Shown here piece after piece: positions 25,236 to 33,434 of a stretch of DNA of 64,000 nt. The notes beneath the pieces are model-generated. The model was given only the letters and a program-made list of their open reading frames with translations. It searched no databases and was not told where the DNA came from. A program made the translations under genes and the position numbers. Position 1 is the first letter of the stretch. Each line of letters begins with the position of its first letter. The stretch is from Eubacterium sp. (GTDB taxonomy: Bacteria > Bacillota > Clostridia > Lachnospirales > Lachnospiraceae): positions 1 through 64,000 of the forward strand of contig JAFRHL010000017.1 in NCBI GenBank assembly GCA_017433295.1. The letters run 5' to 3'.

Positions 25236-25919
25236 TTAATTACGGGCGCCGAAAATCGCGGTCCCTATCCGGACCATGGTAGCGCCCTCCTCGATGGCAA
25301 TCTCATAATCGTTCGTCATTCCCATTGAGAGAATCTCCATATCTACATTATCAATGTTTTTCTCCCGAATGTCAATAAATAATTCGTGTAATTTTTGAAA
25401 ATAACAGCGATTTTCCTCCGGATTGGCCGTAAAAGGGGCACTGGCCATCAATCCCCTGATACGAACATGGGGAAATTTACTGATTTCCCGGATCATATTC
25501 AGGGCCTCTTCAGCCTCCAGGCCGAACTTGGTTTCTTCATGACCGATATTGATCTGGATAAGAATATTGCTGACCAGATCCTTTTTTGCTGCTTCTTTCT
25601 CGATCTGCCGGGCAAGATGGACCGAATCGACTGAATGGATCAGAACCACCTTATCCACAATATATTTTACTTTATTTGTCTGGAGATGGCCGATCATATG
25701 CCAGCGCACCGGTCTGCTGATCTCGTCATATTTTTGGCACAGCTCCTGCACATAGTTCTCCCCGTAATCCGGCTGTCCTGCCTGAAGAAGGGTTTCCACA
25801 TCACTAAGGGGCTTCTTCTTGCTGACGGCCACCAGAGTGATCTCGGAGGGATCTCTTCCTGCCCTCTGACAGGCATGGGCTATTCTTTCTTTGACGAGTT
25901 TCAGATTCTCTTCAAGCAT
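25236..25919 (-). CDS. YggS/YlmE-family pyridoxal phosphate homeostasis protein
   Basis: YggS-type proteins bind pyridoxal phosphate and influence B6 and amino acid balance. They have no established catalytic activity. The 227-aa product has the PLP lysine in VAVSKKKP, WHMIGHLQTNKVKYI, HSVDS and MGMTNDYEIAIEEGATMVRIGTAIF (only parts quoted) in the expected order. The ATG at 25919 is preferred because AAGGA is then 7 nt away. It lies between the HlyD-like gene and sepF, the conserved neighbourhood of this family in Firmicutes. Confidence 0.93.
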   Translation of the reverse strand: MLEENLKLVKERIAHACQRAGRDPSEITLVAVSKKKPLSDVETLLQAGQPDYGENYVQELCQKYDEISRPVRWHMIGHLQTNKVKYIVDKVVLIHSVDSVHLARQIEKEAAKKDLVSNILIQINIGHEETKFGLEAEEALNMIREISKFPHVRIRGLMASAPFTANPEENRCYFQKLHELFIDIREKNIDNVDMEILSMGMTNDYEIAIEEGATMVRIGTAIFGARN

Positions 25920-25940
25920 TTTCATTTCCTTTCATATATC

Positions 25941-27329
25941 TTAATAAATCACATCATTTTCCTTGATGGTATTACTGTTAAGAATGATCCTGTCATAGAG
26001 CACAAGGCCGCTGTCATCAGGGGCCACGATACAATAATCCTCATTACGCCGGATCACGTTCACCGGCTTAAAAACGGCATAACCCCGGTTTACCATAAAA
26101 ACTCCCTGAATCTTCGATGTCTCCAGCAGAGGGAACCGGTCTGTCTTATCTACGGAAGACAGGATATCCCCTTTGTTCAGACCTTCCGTGCCGATGCAGA
26201 CATTTTCACCCTCTCTCCGGTAAACCGTTACGGTCCTCTGCCGCAGGAACTTCTGTCCTTTTTTATTTACCATCAGGACATTGACCTGATTATCTGTGTC
26301 TGAATCACTGCCCCTGGTAAGAAATCTGGCAGGAATCCGGTAAATATCCTTATCCACCAGGGAGCTGGAGGGTATTTTTAACCCTTTTGTTTCAGATAGT
26401 AAGAGACGGACAGACAAAAACCTCTGGTTCATATATCTCTGGACATAATCATGAAAGCTGAGCACAGCGTAATACCCGTCATTTTTCTTTTCGCAGTCAA
26501 ATGCAGTGCGGACTGTAAAATTATCTTTGAGGAAGGTGACTTCCAATGTGTTTGTGTCACTGCTTTTCAGATCCTTCAGGCGGTCATATTCATCTTTTGA
26601 AACGGATACCATCAGTTTCCAGTCCTGGCTTCTGATCAGCCTGTAAACAGGCGTGCCCTCAGCCAGTTCCTCCCTGGTCCTCAGGTCCTCCATCCTGGTT
26701 TTACTGGTAAAGACAGACTGATCTGTTTTATCTTCCGACAATCCCTCCTGGCCGTCAGAAAAGTAGGATATGATACCTGCCGCCGGCGACCTGACCTCAA
26801 TATAACTGTTTTTCCCGAACTTTTTATTAATTTCTTTTTTATTATCTGAAATAATAGTATCTGAATAAGCCATCAGATCATAATTAATGGTATTTTTTAC
26901 ACTGTATACTTCCGCAAAATTATCATCTGAAAAGCTTTCGGACAGATCTCTTAAATCGTAAAAAACCTTGGTCTTCTCCTCCTGGCTGATCTCATTTTTA
27001 CTGGCGGCCAGCTCATTCAGATAGGACGTGATCTTCCCGCTGGTATCTATGGTATAGATCACTCCCCCGTTTTTTACCTTTGCCCCATCCTTCAGGTAAC
27101 AGTTGACATAGCCTTCCTGCGGGATCGTCTCCAGGGATTCATCACGCAGGATTACCCCCTGGCCTCTGATCTCATCATCGATTACGCTCTCGCCAACCTC
27201 ATACACCGCCAGTCGTTCCCTTCCAAGGTCCTTGATCACAGTGGCTGTAAGATAGATTACGATCGTCAGAAAAACAATGGTTCCGATATTCACATGAGTC
27301 CGATGTTTCTTTTTTATTTCATCTGTCAT
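25941..27329 (-). CDS. HlyD-like membrane protein of the division cluster
   Basis: The 462-aa protein has a short cytoplasmic basic start, one membrane helix at about residues 15-34 and a large outer part. That part resembles HlyD adaptor proteins: a barrel-sandwich half (EGYVNCYLKDGAKVKNGGVI), a central helical stretch and a second half (EVRSPAAGIISYFSDG). No transporter gene is adjacent. Instead it precedes yggS and sepF, a position often held by such proteins in Clostridia, so a role in envelope or division is possible but unproven. The ATG at 27329 has GGAG 6 nt upstream. The frame is open to 27407. Confidence 0.75.
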   Translation of the reverse strand: MTDEIKKKHRTHVNIGTIVFLTIVIYLTATVIKDLGRERLAVYEVGESVIDDEIRGQGVILRDESLETIPQEGYVNCYLKDGAKVKNGGVIYTIDTSGKITSYLNELAASKNEISQEEKTKVFYDLRDLSESFSDDNFAEVYSVKNTINYDLMAYSDTIISDNKKEINKKFGKNSYIEVRSPAAGIISYFSDGQEGLSEDKTDQSVFTSKTRMEDLRTREELAEGTPVYRLIRSQDWKLMVSVSKDEYDRLKDLKSSDTNTLEVTFLKDNFTVRTAFDCEKKNDGYYAVLSFHDYVQRYMNQRFLSVRLLLSETKGLKIPSSSLVDKDIYRIPARFLTRGSDSDTDNQVNVLMVNKKGQKFLRQRTVTVYRREGENVCIGTEGLNKGDILSSVDKTDRFPLLETSKIQGVFMVNRGYAVFKPVNVIRRNEDYCIVAPDDSGLVLYDRIILNSNTIKENDVIY

Positions 27330-27381
27330 TTTAATCTCCAATAATTTAAAAATCTGCCCTGAAGCAGAAAGTACAGACATA

Positions 27382-28326
27382 TTAAAGGATACCCAGGGCG
27401 GCACCATTCAGGTAATCGCAATGGATGCCCTGATACCAGCCCTTATCCTTCATCAGATCCTTCCATTCATCAAGAAGCCTCCACCAGCTTCTTCCCCAAT
27501 TGCAAAAACAGGCATCCTTTTGAGGTATACGGGAAAACAGCCTCTCCACAGCTATGTCCTGCCTCAGCAGGGCCACAAATTCCGCCAGCCTTTCAAGATA
27601 CTCCTCTTTGCTGCAAATTTTCAGATTACCCTTCGTAAACTCTGAAGCCATAGGAGATGTCTTCGGGATATATAAGGAGTGAATCTTTACCATGCTGACG
27701 GGCAGGGCTGACAGGATCCTGGCGGATTCCCTGACATCCTCCATGGTATCGCCCGGAAGATTCAGGATCATATGGGTACATACCGGCAGATGATGTGCAT
27801 TACTCCGCAAAACCGCGTCAATATATTCTGCCAGGCCATGTCCCCTGTGGAGGGCTCTTAAAGTATGGTAGTTCACCGTCTGCAGACCATACTCCATACT
27901 GACTTCCAGGTCATATCTCTCTTTGAATCCTTCCAGGGCACTCAGGTATTCTTCATTCACACAATCCGGCCTGGTGGACAGGTCGATCTCGACTATATCA
28001 GGAAATCCGGCTGCCAAAGACATATATCCCAGCAGGTCCTTAAGGGGCAGAAAGGTATTGGTATAATTCTGAAAATATGCGATAAACCTGTCGGCATGAT
28101 ACCTTCCGGCAATACGCTCTTTTGCTGCATTAAGCTGTGAAACAACGTCTCCATGCCGGCATGTCATCTCAAATCCGGTGCCCTCTGCCGCGCAAAAGGC
28201 GCACCCGGCGCCTGTTTTGCGATTCGGACAGGAAACCGGGATCTCAACAGGAAGCTTATATACCTTTCCACCGTACTTCTTCCTCAGATAGTCTGAAAAA
28301 CTGTAATACAGATTATCATTATCCAT
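27382..28326 (-). CDS. radical SAM protein, YtqA/TIGR01212 family
   Basis: The 314-aa protein has the radical SAM cluster motif in CPNRKTGAGCAFC, spaced as in the YtqA family, followed by YFQNYTNTF, DIVEIDLSTRPDCV and MEYGLQTVNYHTLRALHRGH, all family hallmarks. From memory, Bacillus YtqA (MnmL) acts with YtqB (MnmM) in making mnm5s2U34 in tRNA. I have not verified the details. A YtqB homologue is present at 14138-14728, although the two are not adjacent here. The 3' end approaches the HlyD-like gene within 52 nt. Confidence 0.85.
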   Translation of the reverse strand: MDNDNLYYSFSDYLRKKYGGKVYKLPVEIPVSCPNRKTGAGCAFCAAEGTGFEMTCRHGDVVSQLNAAKERIAGRYHADRFIAYFQNYTNTFLPLKDLLGYMSLAAGFPDIVEIDLSTRPDCVNEEYLSALEGFKERYDLEVSMEYGLQTVNYHTLRALHRGHGLAEYIDAVLRSNAHHLPVCTHMILNLPGDTMEDVRESARILSALPVSMVKIHSLYIPKTSPMASEFTKGNLKICSKEEYLERLAEFVALLRQDIAVERLFSRIPQKDACFCNWGRSWWRLLDEWKDLMKDKGWYQGIHCDYLNGAALGIL

Positions 28327-28341
28327 CTACTACCCCTGACT

Positions 28342-28370
28342 GTAAAGAAAGCCCCATATGAATATGAGGC
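28342..28370 (-). terminator. probable terminator of the P-loop gene
   Basis: GCCCCATA (28351-28358) pairs with TATGAGGC (28363-28370), a 4-nt loop and one G-U pair, followed on the - strand by TTTCTTTACAG. It lies between the P-loop gene and the radical SAM gene. Confidence 0.55.
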
Positions 28371-28404
28371 AATCTTAGATATTGATAGCTATGTACTTAT
28401 ATAA

Positions 28405-28420
28405 ATAAGGATATCCTTAT
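28405..28420. promoter_or_regulatory. perfect 16-bp palindrome upstream of the radical SAM gene
   Basis: ATAAGGATATCCTTAT reads the same on both strands with no spacer, the form of a dimeric repressor site. It lies 85 nt upstream of the radical SAM gene and 12 nt beyond the stop of the P-loop gene. The regulator is unknown. Confidence 0.4.
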
Positions 28421-28432
28421 AGTAAACTTATT

Positions 28433-28849
28433 TTACAGATCCATGGAGACATACTGCTGAATACTTTCCGGGAAAGCACTCTTTTCACAGGAAGCACTGA
28501 TAATGAAATCAACGTCAAACTGCTCTGACATTGCCTTCAGCCTGTTAATGACCGGCTCAACGTTATCCTCTATGGCGGCGATGGTCAGAAAACTGTCCAG
28601 ATAAATCTTGTCCAGATCATGATCCTGGGAAAGAATACCCGCGATAAAGCCGATGAACATATCAGTATTGGAAATATTGAACTCAGGAACAACGATCAGA
28701 CGAATCTGATTGCTGAGCTCATACATATGCTTGCTATTTTTATCCAGATATACGATTGTACCATGCGTAAGTTTAATGTCATCGTTCACCTTCTGCAGCA
28801 AAACTTTAGTCTTACCATGTCCCTTCAAACCTGCAATAATATCAATCAT
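28433..28849 (-). CDS. small P-loop protein, unknown function
   Basis: The 138-aa protein begins MIDIIAGLKGHGKTKVLLQK, with a Walker A-like GLKGHGKT at residues 7-14. It then has a possible Walker B-like strand KIYLDSFLTIAAIED and a third strand VDFIISASCEKS, the layout of a minimal P-loop NTPase. Such proteins are sometimes labelled twitching-motility-like in clostridial genomes, without evidence. GGAGG precedes the ATG at 28849. The open frame extends to 28972 but that part is the leader. It has its own promoter and a folded leader. Confidence 0.75.
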   Translation of the reverse strand: MIDIIAGLKGHGKTKVLLQKVNDDIKLTHGTIVYLDKNSKHMYELSNQIRLIVVPEFNISNTDMFIGFIAGILSQDHDLDKIYLDSFLTIAAIEDNVEPVINRLKAMSEQFDVDFIISASCEKSAFPESIQQYVSMDL

Positions 28850-28882
28850 GTCAATATCCTCCTTAAATATATATTTCGTAAC

Positions 28883-28924
28883 TGTCCGGATATCCGGGCT
28901 GTTGCCAGCCTTTTCCTCCGGACA
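28883..28924 (-). promoter_or_regulatory. structured 5' leader of the P-loop gene
   Basis: Outer arms TGTCCGGA (28883-28890) and TCCGGACA (28917-28924) pair perfectly. Inside them GGCTG/CAGCC (28897-28901 and 28906-28910) form a second stem which, on the - strand, is closed by a GCAA tetraloop of the stable GNRA type. An overlapping palindrome CCGGATATCCGG (28886-28897) allows a competing fold. The structure lies 34 nt before the start codon, downstream of a good promoter, and could be a regulatory RNA element. Confidence 0.5.
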
Positions 28925-28945
28925 ACGAAAAAACTGTTTAGACTC

Positions 28946-28974
28946 ATTATAGTTTATAAGGCAGAAAAGCACAA
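28946..28974 (-). promoter_or_regulatory. promoter of the P-loop gene
   Basis: On the - strand TTGTGC (28969-28974) is 17 nt from a consensus TATAAT (28946-28951). The -35 box begins only 3 nt after the stop of the carboxypeptidase gene. The leader is about 90 nt. Confidence 0.65.
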
Positions 28975-28977
28975 CCT

Positions 28978-29946
28978 CTATTTGACCGTTTTTTCTAATA
29001 AATTTGTCATGGATCTGTAGAGGTCCAGCTTGGACCGGGCTCCGAATACCAGGGAAAAAAACCGTTCTCCGTCTTCATTTTCTGTCATGAGGACAAGACA
29101 GGACCTTGCCGCGGAGGTGGTTCCGGTTTTGCCCCCGTACATGATAACTCCCTCCGGAACAGGGTAATCATTTGTTAGGTAATGGTTGCTACTCTGCATG
29201 TATTCGCTGACTGTCTGCCCGGCCCCGTTTTTATAGGTCATCTCGTAGCTTTTCATGGATACCGTATTGACGAATTTATCATATTTCATGGCTGCCTTGA
29301 AGATCAGATACATATCATAGGCAGTGGTGTAATGGTCATCATCATGCAGGCCGTTGGAATTGACAAAATGTGTATGTGTCGCCCCCAGCTCTTTTGCCTT
29401 CCGGTTCATCATATCCGCGAAATCTTCTTCGGAACCCGCCAGGTACTCTGCCAGGATTACCGCACAATCGTTGGCGGATTTGATCAGCATGGTATGAAAT
29501 ACTTCATCCACTGAAACGGTATTGCCCTTAGTAAGGGTACTTGCCACGGCTTCATCATCACTCAGGACAATATTATGATCCAGGGTGATCATATCATCAA
29601 AATCGCCCTTTTCAAGAGTGAGAAGCGCAGTCATTATTTTTGTAGTGCTGGCCGGGTATATCTTTTCAAAACAACGGTATGTTTCCAGCACTTCATTATC
29701 TGTATCGTTGATCAGAAGATCAGCGTAATCATCACTGTCATAATCAGGGTCTGTCTGATCCTCCGGAGAGATCACTGCCAGGTCGGAAGCCATCCCCTTA
29801 AGGTCTGACCGTTTTTCGATCTCCTGTTCATTGTAATAATCGCTGTAAGAATCCTCAAAGCCGAAAAGACTGACTTTCTTACACCCCGGGCAGAGCAAAA
29901 TAACCACTGCGATAATCACAGTGAGTATCAATCGTTTTCTCTTCAT
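28978..29946 (-). CDS. D-alanyl-D-alanine carboxypeptidase (S11 family), probable lipoprotein
   Basis: This penicillin-binding enzyme trims the last D-alanine from peptidoglycan stem peptides. The 322-aa product has a signal sequence ending in a lipobox-like LLCPGC with Cys22. The three catalytic motifs are Ser100-Thr-Thr-Lys103 in YPASTTKIM, SAN at 157-159 and KTG at 273-275 in GGKTGTT. An acidic linker separates the anchor from the enzyme. The ATG at 29946 has GGGAG 8 nt upstream. An ATG at 29952 is less well placed. It closes the shape cluster, 16 nt after mgsA. Confidence 0.92.
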   Translation of the reverse strand: MKRKRLILTVIIAVVILLCPGCKKVSLFGFEDSYSDYYNEQEIEKRSDLKGMASDLAVISPEDQTDPDYDSDDYADLLINDTDNEVLETYRCFEKIYPASTTKIMTALLTLEKGDFDDMITLDHNIVLSDDEAVASTLTKGNTVSVDEVFHTMLIKSANDCAVILAEYLAGSEEDFADMMNRKAKELGATHTHFVNSNGLHDDDHYTTAYDMYLIFKAAMKYDKFVNTVSMKSYEMTYKNGAGQTVSEYMQSSNHYLTNDYPVPEGVIMYGGKTGTTSAARSCLVLMTENEDGERFFSLVFGARSKLDLYRSMTNLLEKTVK

Positions 29947-29962
29947 ATACATTCTCCCTATG

Positions 29963-30358
29963 TCACCTGTACATTTCACGCCATTCCAGGTCACCATGCT
30001 CCAGTGCTTTTATCAGGAGCTCGGCAGTGGCAAGGTTGGTAGCCAGGGGAATATTATGTACGTCACATAAATGCATCACATTGAAAATATCCGGTTCATG
30101 GACCTTCTGATTCTGGGGATCTCTTAAAAAGATGACCATATCGATCAGATTATGTTCTATCTGGGATCCCAGCTGCTGTTCTCCACCCAGCGGTCCTGCC
30201 AGATATTTGTAAACAGAGAGGTTCGTTACTTCTTCAATTAATCTTCCGGTGGTGGCCGTGGCATAAAGGTCATGTTTATTCAATATACCACGGTAGGCAA
30301 TACACAGATTCTGCATCAGTTTCTTTTTTCCGTCATGGGCGATCAATCCAATATTCAT
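29963..30358 (-). CDS. mgsA: methylglyoxal synthase
   Basis: MgsA turns dihydroxyacetone phosphate into methylglyoxal, a bypass used under phosphate limitation or sugar stress. The 131-aa protein has the family's IGLIAHDGKK start, ATATTGRLIEE, LAGPLGGEQQLGSQI and FLRDPQNQKVHEPDI, with the phosphate-binding and catalytic Asp residues in place. GGAGGTG precedes the ATG. It sits between rodA and the carboxypeptidase gene in the cell-shape cluster, an odd but recurrent location in this bacterial group as I recall. Confidence 0.95.
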   Translation of the reverse strand: MNIGLIAHDGKKKLMQNLCIAYRGILNKHDLYATATTGRLIEEVTNLSVYKYLAGPLGGEQQLGSQIEHNLIDMVIFLRDPQNQKVHEPDIFNVMHLCDVHNIPLATNLATAELLIKALEHGDLEWREMYR

Positions 30359-30368
30359 ACTTCACCTC

Positions 30369-31481
30369 CTAGTAATGTCTTTGCAAGCCTATATTAAGTA
30401 CCATACCGATTCCGATCATACAGCTTAAAAGCGATGTCAGGCCATAGCTGACAAAGGGCATCGGCAAACCTGTATTTGGGAGCAGCTGTGTGGCCACCCC
30501 GATATTGATGAAAGACTGAAAGCCGATCAGGGCCGCGATCCCCGTTGCGATCAGTCGCCCGCTGATATTTCTGGCACGATAGGCCGTGATAAGGCACAGT
30601 ACCACAATGGTTCCCAGCAGGGCGATCACTGCTATACTCCCGACAAAGCCGCTTTCTTCTCCTATCACCGAGAATATGAAGTCTGTCTGCTGTTCCGAAA
30701 CAAGGCCGGTGTCTGTAACGGTAACATCGGAAATGGTATTGTTATTCAGACCCTTTCCATATAATTGTCCTGAACCGATGGCCATAACAGAATTCTGCTG
30801 CTGATAGGCAGTGGTATCCTGGTATTTTGACGGTTCTATGAAAGTCATGATCCTTGTTACCTGATAATCCTTAAGAAGGATCTGGCCCGGCGTCTGAATA
30901 TACCAGATAAAGATCACTGCCAGAGGTACCATGACCAGAAGGCATCTCTTCACCAGTCTGGTATTGATGCCGCCGACAAAAATCACCGCCAGCAGGATCA
31001 TGGTAATATCTATGGTCGTGGAGAGATCCGGCTCCGCCATCACCAGAAAGAGAGGGACTGCACAAAGACCTGCAAGCCGGGCCAGTACCTTCGGCTCATT
31101 AAAATCCTCTTCATGCTCCTGAATATATACTGCCACAAAGATGATCATTATGATTTTGGAAAGCTCCGAAGGCTGGATCCTGGTTACTCCCAGATTGATC
31201 CATCTTCTGGCGCCGCCTACTCTGACCCCGAACAGCTTAACAAATATAAGTATAATAATATTAAACAGGTATAATATCCTGCTGTAATCGCAGATATAAT
31301 TATAATTCACCACTGACAACAAAAGCATTATGACGCCGCAGAACATCAGGCCGATGAACTGTCTGGCCGTGTAAGAGCTGTCCGCACTGTTGATAAAGAC
31401 GACTCCCAGGCCACTAACAGCAAAAACAACAAGGACCAGAAACCAGTTGTAATTCTTGAACTGGTATTTTTGTTTCAACAT
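30369..31481 (-). CDS. rodA: SEDS glycosyltransferase RodA
   Basis: RodA polymerises glycan strands for side-wall growth, working with a class B PBP. The 370-aa protein has ten or so membrane helices and the SEDS signatures ARRWINLGVTRIQPSELSKI, the conserved acidic loop MAEPDLSTT and near the end LLPNTGLPMPFVSYGLTSLL. It is called RodA rather than FtsW because it lies 27 nt from minE in the mre/PBP2 cluster. Its likely partner is the PBP2 at 33435-36377. Confidence 0.93.
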   Translation of the reverse strand: MLKQKYQFKNYNWFLVLVVFAVSGLGVVFINSADSSYTARQFIGLMFCGVIMLLLSVVNYNYICDYSRILYLFNIIILIFVKLFGVRVGGARRWINLGVTRIQPSELSKIIMIIFVAVYIQEHEEDFNEPKVLARLAGLCAVPLFLVMAEPDLSTTIDITMILLAVIFVGGINTRLVKRCLLVMVPLAVIFIWYIQTPGQILLKDYQVTRIMTFIEPSKYQDTTAYQQQNSVMAIGSGQLYGKGLNNNTISDVTVTDTGLVSEQQTDFIFSVIGEESGFVGSIAVIALLGTIVVLCLITAYRARNISGRLIATGIAALIGFQSFINIGVATQLLPNTGLPMPFVSYGLTSLLSCMIGIGMVLNIGLQRHY

Positions 31482-31508
31482 GCTGTTCTCCTTATATGAC
31501 CGACAGGA

Positions 31509-31784
31509 TTACTTGTGAAATCTGACCTCTTTGATAGGAATATTGGCATAAAGAGCGGGGACATTCCCATTGCCGCCCTCTGACTCTGTCTGGGTGATCT
31601 GAATATCCAGACCCTGGGTATCAATTTCCATATATTTCGAAATAACCGCAATTATATCGTTTTTGATCATCTCCATCGTTTCCGGAGAACAGTTGGCCCT
31701 GTCTGAAACCAGAACAAACTTTAAACGGTCCTTAGCTGTGGAACCGGAAGATCTTCTCCTGAAAAATGCATCCATGAAACCCAT
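31509..31784 (-). CDS. minE: cell division topological specificity factor MinE
   Basis: MinE drives MinCD oscillation so that division is blocked near the poles. The 91-aa product has the membrane-targeting start MGFMDAFFRRR, the MinD-contact helix RLKFVLVSDRANCSPETMEM (20 residues quoted, preceded by AKD) and the dimerisation strands. It follows minD by 12 nt, in the order minC-minD-minE. Many Gram-positive bacteria lack MinE and use DivIVA instead, but clostridia often have it. Confidence 0.94.
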   Translation of the reverse strand: MGFMDAFFRRRSSGSTAKDRLKFVLVSDRANCSPETMEMIKNDIIAVISKYMEIDTQGLDIQITQTESEGGNGNVPALYANIPIKEVRFHK

Positions 31785-31796
31785 AGTCTTCCTCCT

Positions 31797-32588
31797 TTAG
31801 TACCCTCTCTTAAAAATCTTGATTATCTTTTTGAATATTCCTTCAGTATTAAATTCCATAAAAGGAACCTCTTCTCCAAGAAGTCTTTTGCAGATATTCT
31901 CATAGGCACGTCCGGCTTCCGAATCATTACCCACCAGCGGTTCACCTTCATTGGTCGCAATGACAATGCTTTCATCATCAGGCACCACTCCGATCAGGTC
32001 GATGGCAAGGATATCGATCACATCATCCACAGACATCATATCCCCTCTCTTTACCATATCCATGCGGATACGGTTGACCACCAGTTCAATCTTTTTAAGT
32101 TCATTGGCCTGCAGGAGACCTATGATCCTGTCGGCATCCCGGATGGCAGATACTTCCGGAGTCGTTACGATCAAAGCCCGGTCAGCACCGGCTATGGCAT
32201 TCTTGAATCCCTGTTCGATGCCGGCAGGACAGTCAAGGATTATGTAATCAAATTCATCCCTTAGTTCATCCACCAGCTTTTTCATCTGCTCGGGACTTAC
32301 AGATGTCTTGTCCCTTGTCTGGGCAGAGGGCAGGAGAAATAAATTGGAGTATCTCTTATCTTTGATCATGGCCTGTTTAATGCGGCAGTTTCCTTCCACC
32401 ACATCTACCAGATTATAAACAATCCTGTTTTCCAGGCCCATGACGACATCCAGGTTGCGCAGGCCGATATCTGTATCGATCATTACCACCCTTTTGCCCA
32501 GTCTGGCAAGTCCGGTTCCTATATTGGCCGTGGTTGTAGTCTTCCCGACACCGCCTTTTCCTGATGTAATAACTATTACTTCGCTCAT
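31797..32588 (-). CDS. minD: septum site-determining ATPase MinD
   Basis: MinD is a membrane-binding ATPase that carries MinC. The 263-aa protein has the deviant Walker A GKGGVGKTT with Lys11 and Lys16, switch I DTDIGLRNLDVVMG, Walker B DYIILDCPAGIEQGF and a C-terminal amphipathic membrane helix (GIFKKIIKIFKRG). All features of a working MinD are present. It lies 26 nt downstream of minC. Confidence 0.97.
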   Translation of the reverse strand: MSEVIVITSGKGGVGKTTTTANIGTGLARLGKRVVMIDTDIGLRNLDVVMGLENRIVYNLVDVVEGNCRIKQAMIKDKRYSNLFLLPSAQTRDKTSVSPEQMKKLVDELRDEFDYIILDCPAGIEQGFKNAIAGADRALIVTTPEVSAIRDADRIIGLLQANELKKIELVVNRIRMDMVKRGDMMSVDDVIDILAIDLIGVVPDDESIVIATNEGEPLVGNDSEAGRAYENICKRLLGEEVPFMEFNTEGIFKKIIKIFKRGY

Positions 32589-32614
32589 CTTAAGATCTCC
32601 TTTATTAATCTCTA

Positions 32615-33415
32615 CTAGACAATACTGATCTCATTGATCAGTGATCTGGTGATTGTTTCAATAAATATATTATCGTTCTCTACAAAAGCCATTCTGGCTT
32701 CCAGCTGCTGTTTTTTCTTCTTTTTAAGTGCCTTACCTTTTTTCCCTTTATGGTCGGGAGACCTGGCTATGCAGCTGCCGATCTGTATCTGCATGGGTTC
32801 CATCAGCAACGCCGCCACAAAGCTGCTTTTATCATCGGGATAACCGGCATATACCGATCCCTTTAAACAGCCCAGGATCACCACATTGCCTCCGGCTATA
32901 ATCTGGGCCCCCGGATTGATATCTCCCAGAACCACAAGACTGCCGTCCACCTCGATCTTCTGTCCGGACCTCAGGGTTCCCCTGTAGAACTGTCCATCCT
33001 TGCCTACAAGATCCTCCGGTGAGGATTCCGTGATAATGCGGCTTTCTCTGGATGTCTCCTGAGTCTCATCAAAAGGATCCTGTTCCGAAGCAGGATGAGT
33101 GTCCTGCCCGTATTCCGCTTCTCTTTTGTGGATCGCCCGGGCAAACTCTGTCTCCAGAGCCTCGGCACCATCAATAATATAACTGATGGAGAGGCCGCTG
33201 TTTTCCACTATGGTATCCACGAGAAGATTCTGCTCGCCGGGAGTAAGTATCCTGCCGTCAAAGCTCACCGCAACGGCCTTGTCAGAGTCAAAAAAGCCGG
33301 TGGATTCCCTGAATTTTGCCGCAACCTCCTTTAGCAGCTCCTCAAAGGGAAGAACTGGATTTAATACGATCTGGAAGCCGTATTTATTTCCCTTTATAAT
33401 AACGGAACTTTTCAT
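32615..33415 (-). CDS. minC: septum formation inhibitor MinC
   Basis: MinC inhibits FtsZ assembly away from midcell. The 266-aa protein has an N-terminal FtsZ-acting domain (VIIKGNKYGFQIVLN) and an acidic linker at about residues 100-135. The C-terminal beta-helix has FYRGTLRSGQKIEVDGSLVV, GDINPGAQIIAGGNVVILG and LKGSVYAG. Near residues 223-240 it carries a lysine-rich tract (KGKKGKALKKKKKQQ) not typical of the domain, which might add membrane or nucleic acid affinity. It starts 19 nt after the PBP2 stop. Confidence 0.94.
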   Translation of the reverse strand: MKSSVIIKGNKYGFQIVLNPVLPFEELLKEVAAKFRESTGFFDSDKAVAVSFDGRILTPGEQNLLVDTIVENSGLSISYIIDGAEALETEFARAIHKREAEYGQDTHPASEQDPFDETQETSRESRIITESSPEDLVGKDGQFYRGTLRSGQKIEVDGSLVVLGDINPGAQIIAGGNVVILGCLKGSVYAGYPDDKSSFVAALLMEPMQIQIGSCIARSPDHKGKKGKALKKKKKQQLEARMAFVENDNIFIETITRSLINEISIV

Positions 33416-33434
33416 ATTTCCTCCTGTAGTTTAA

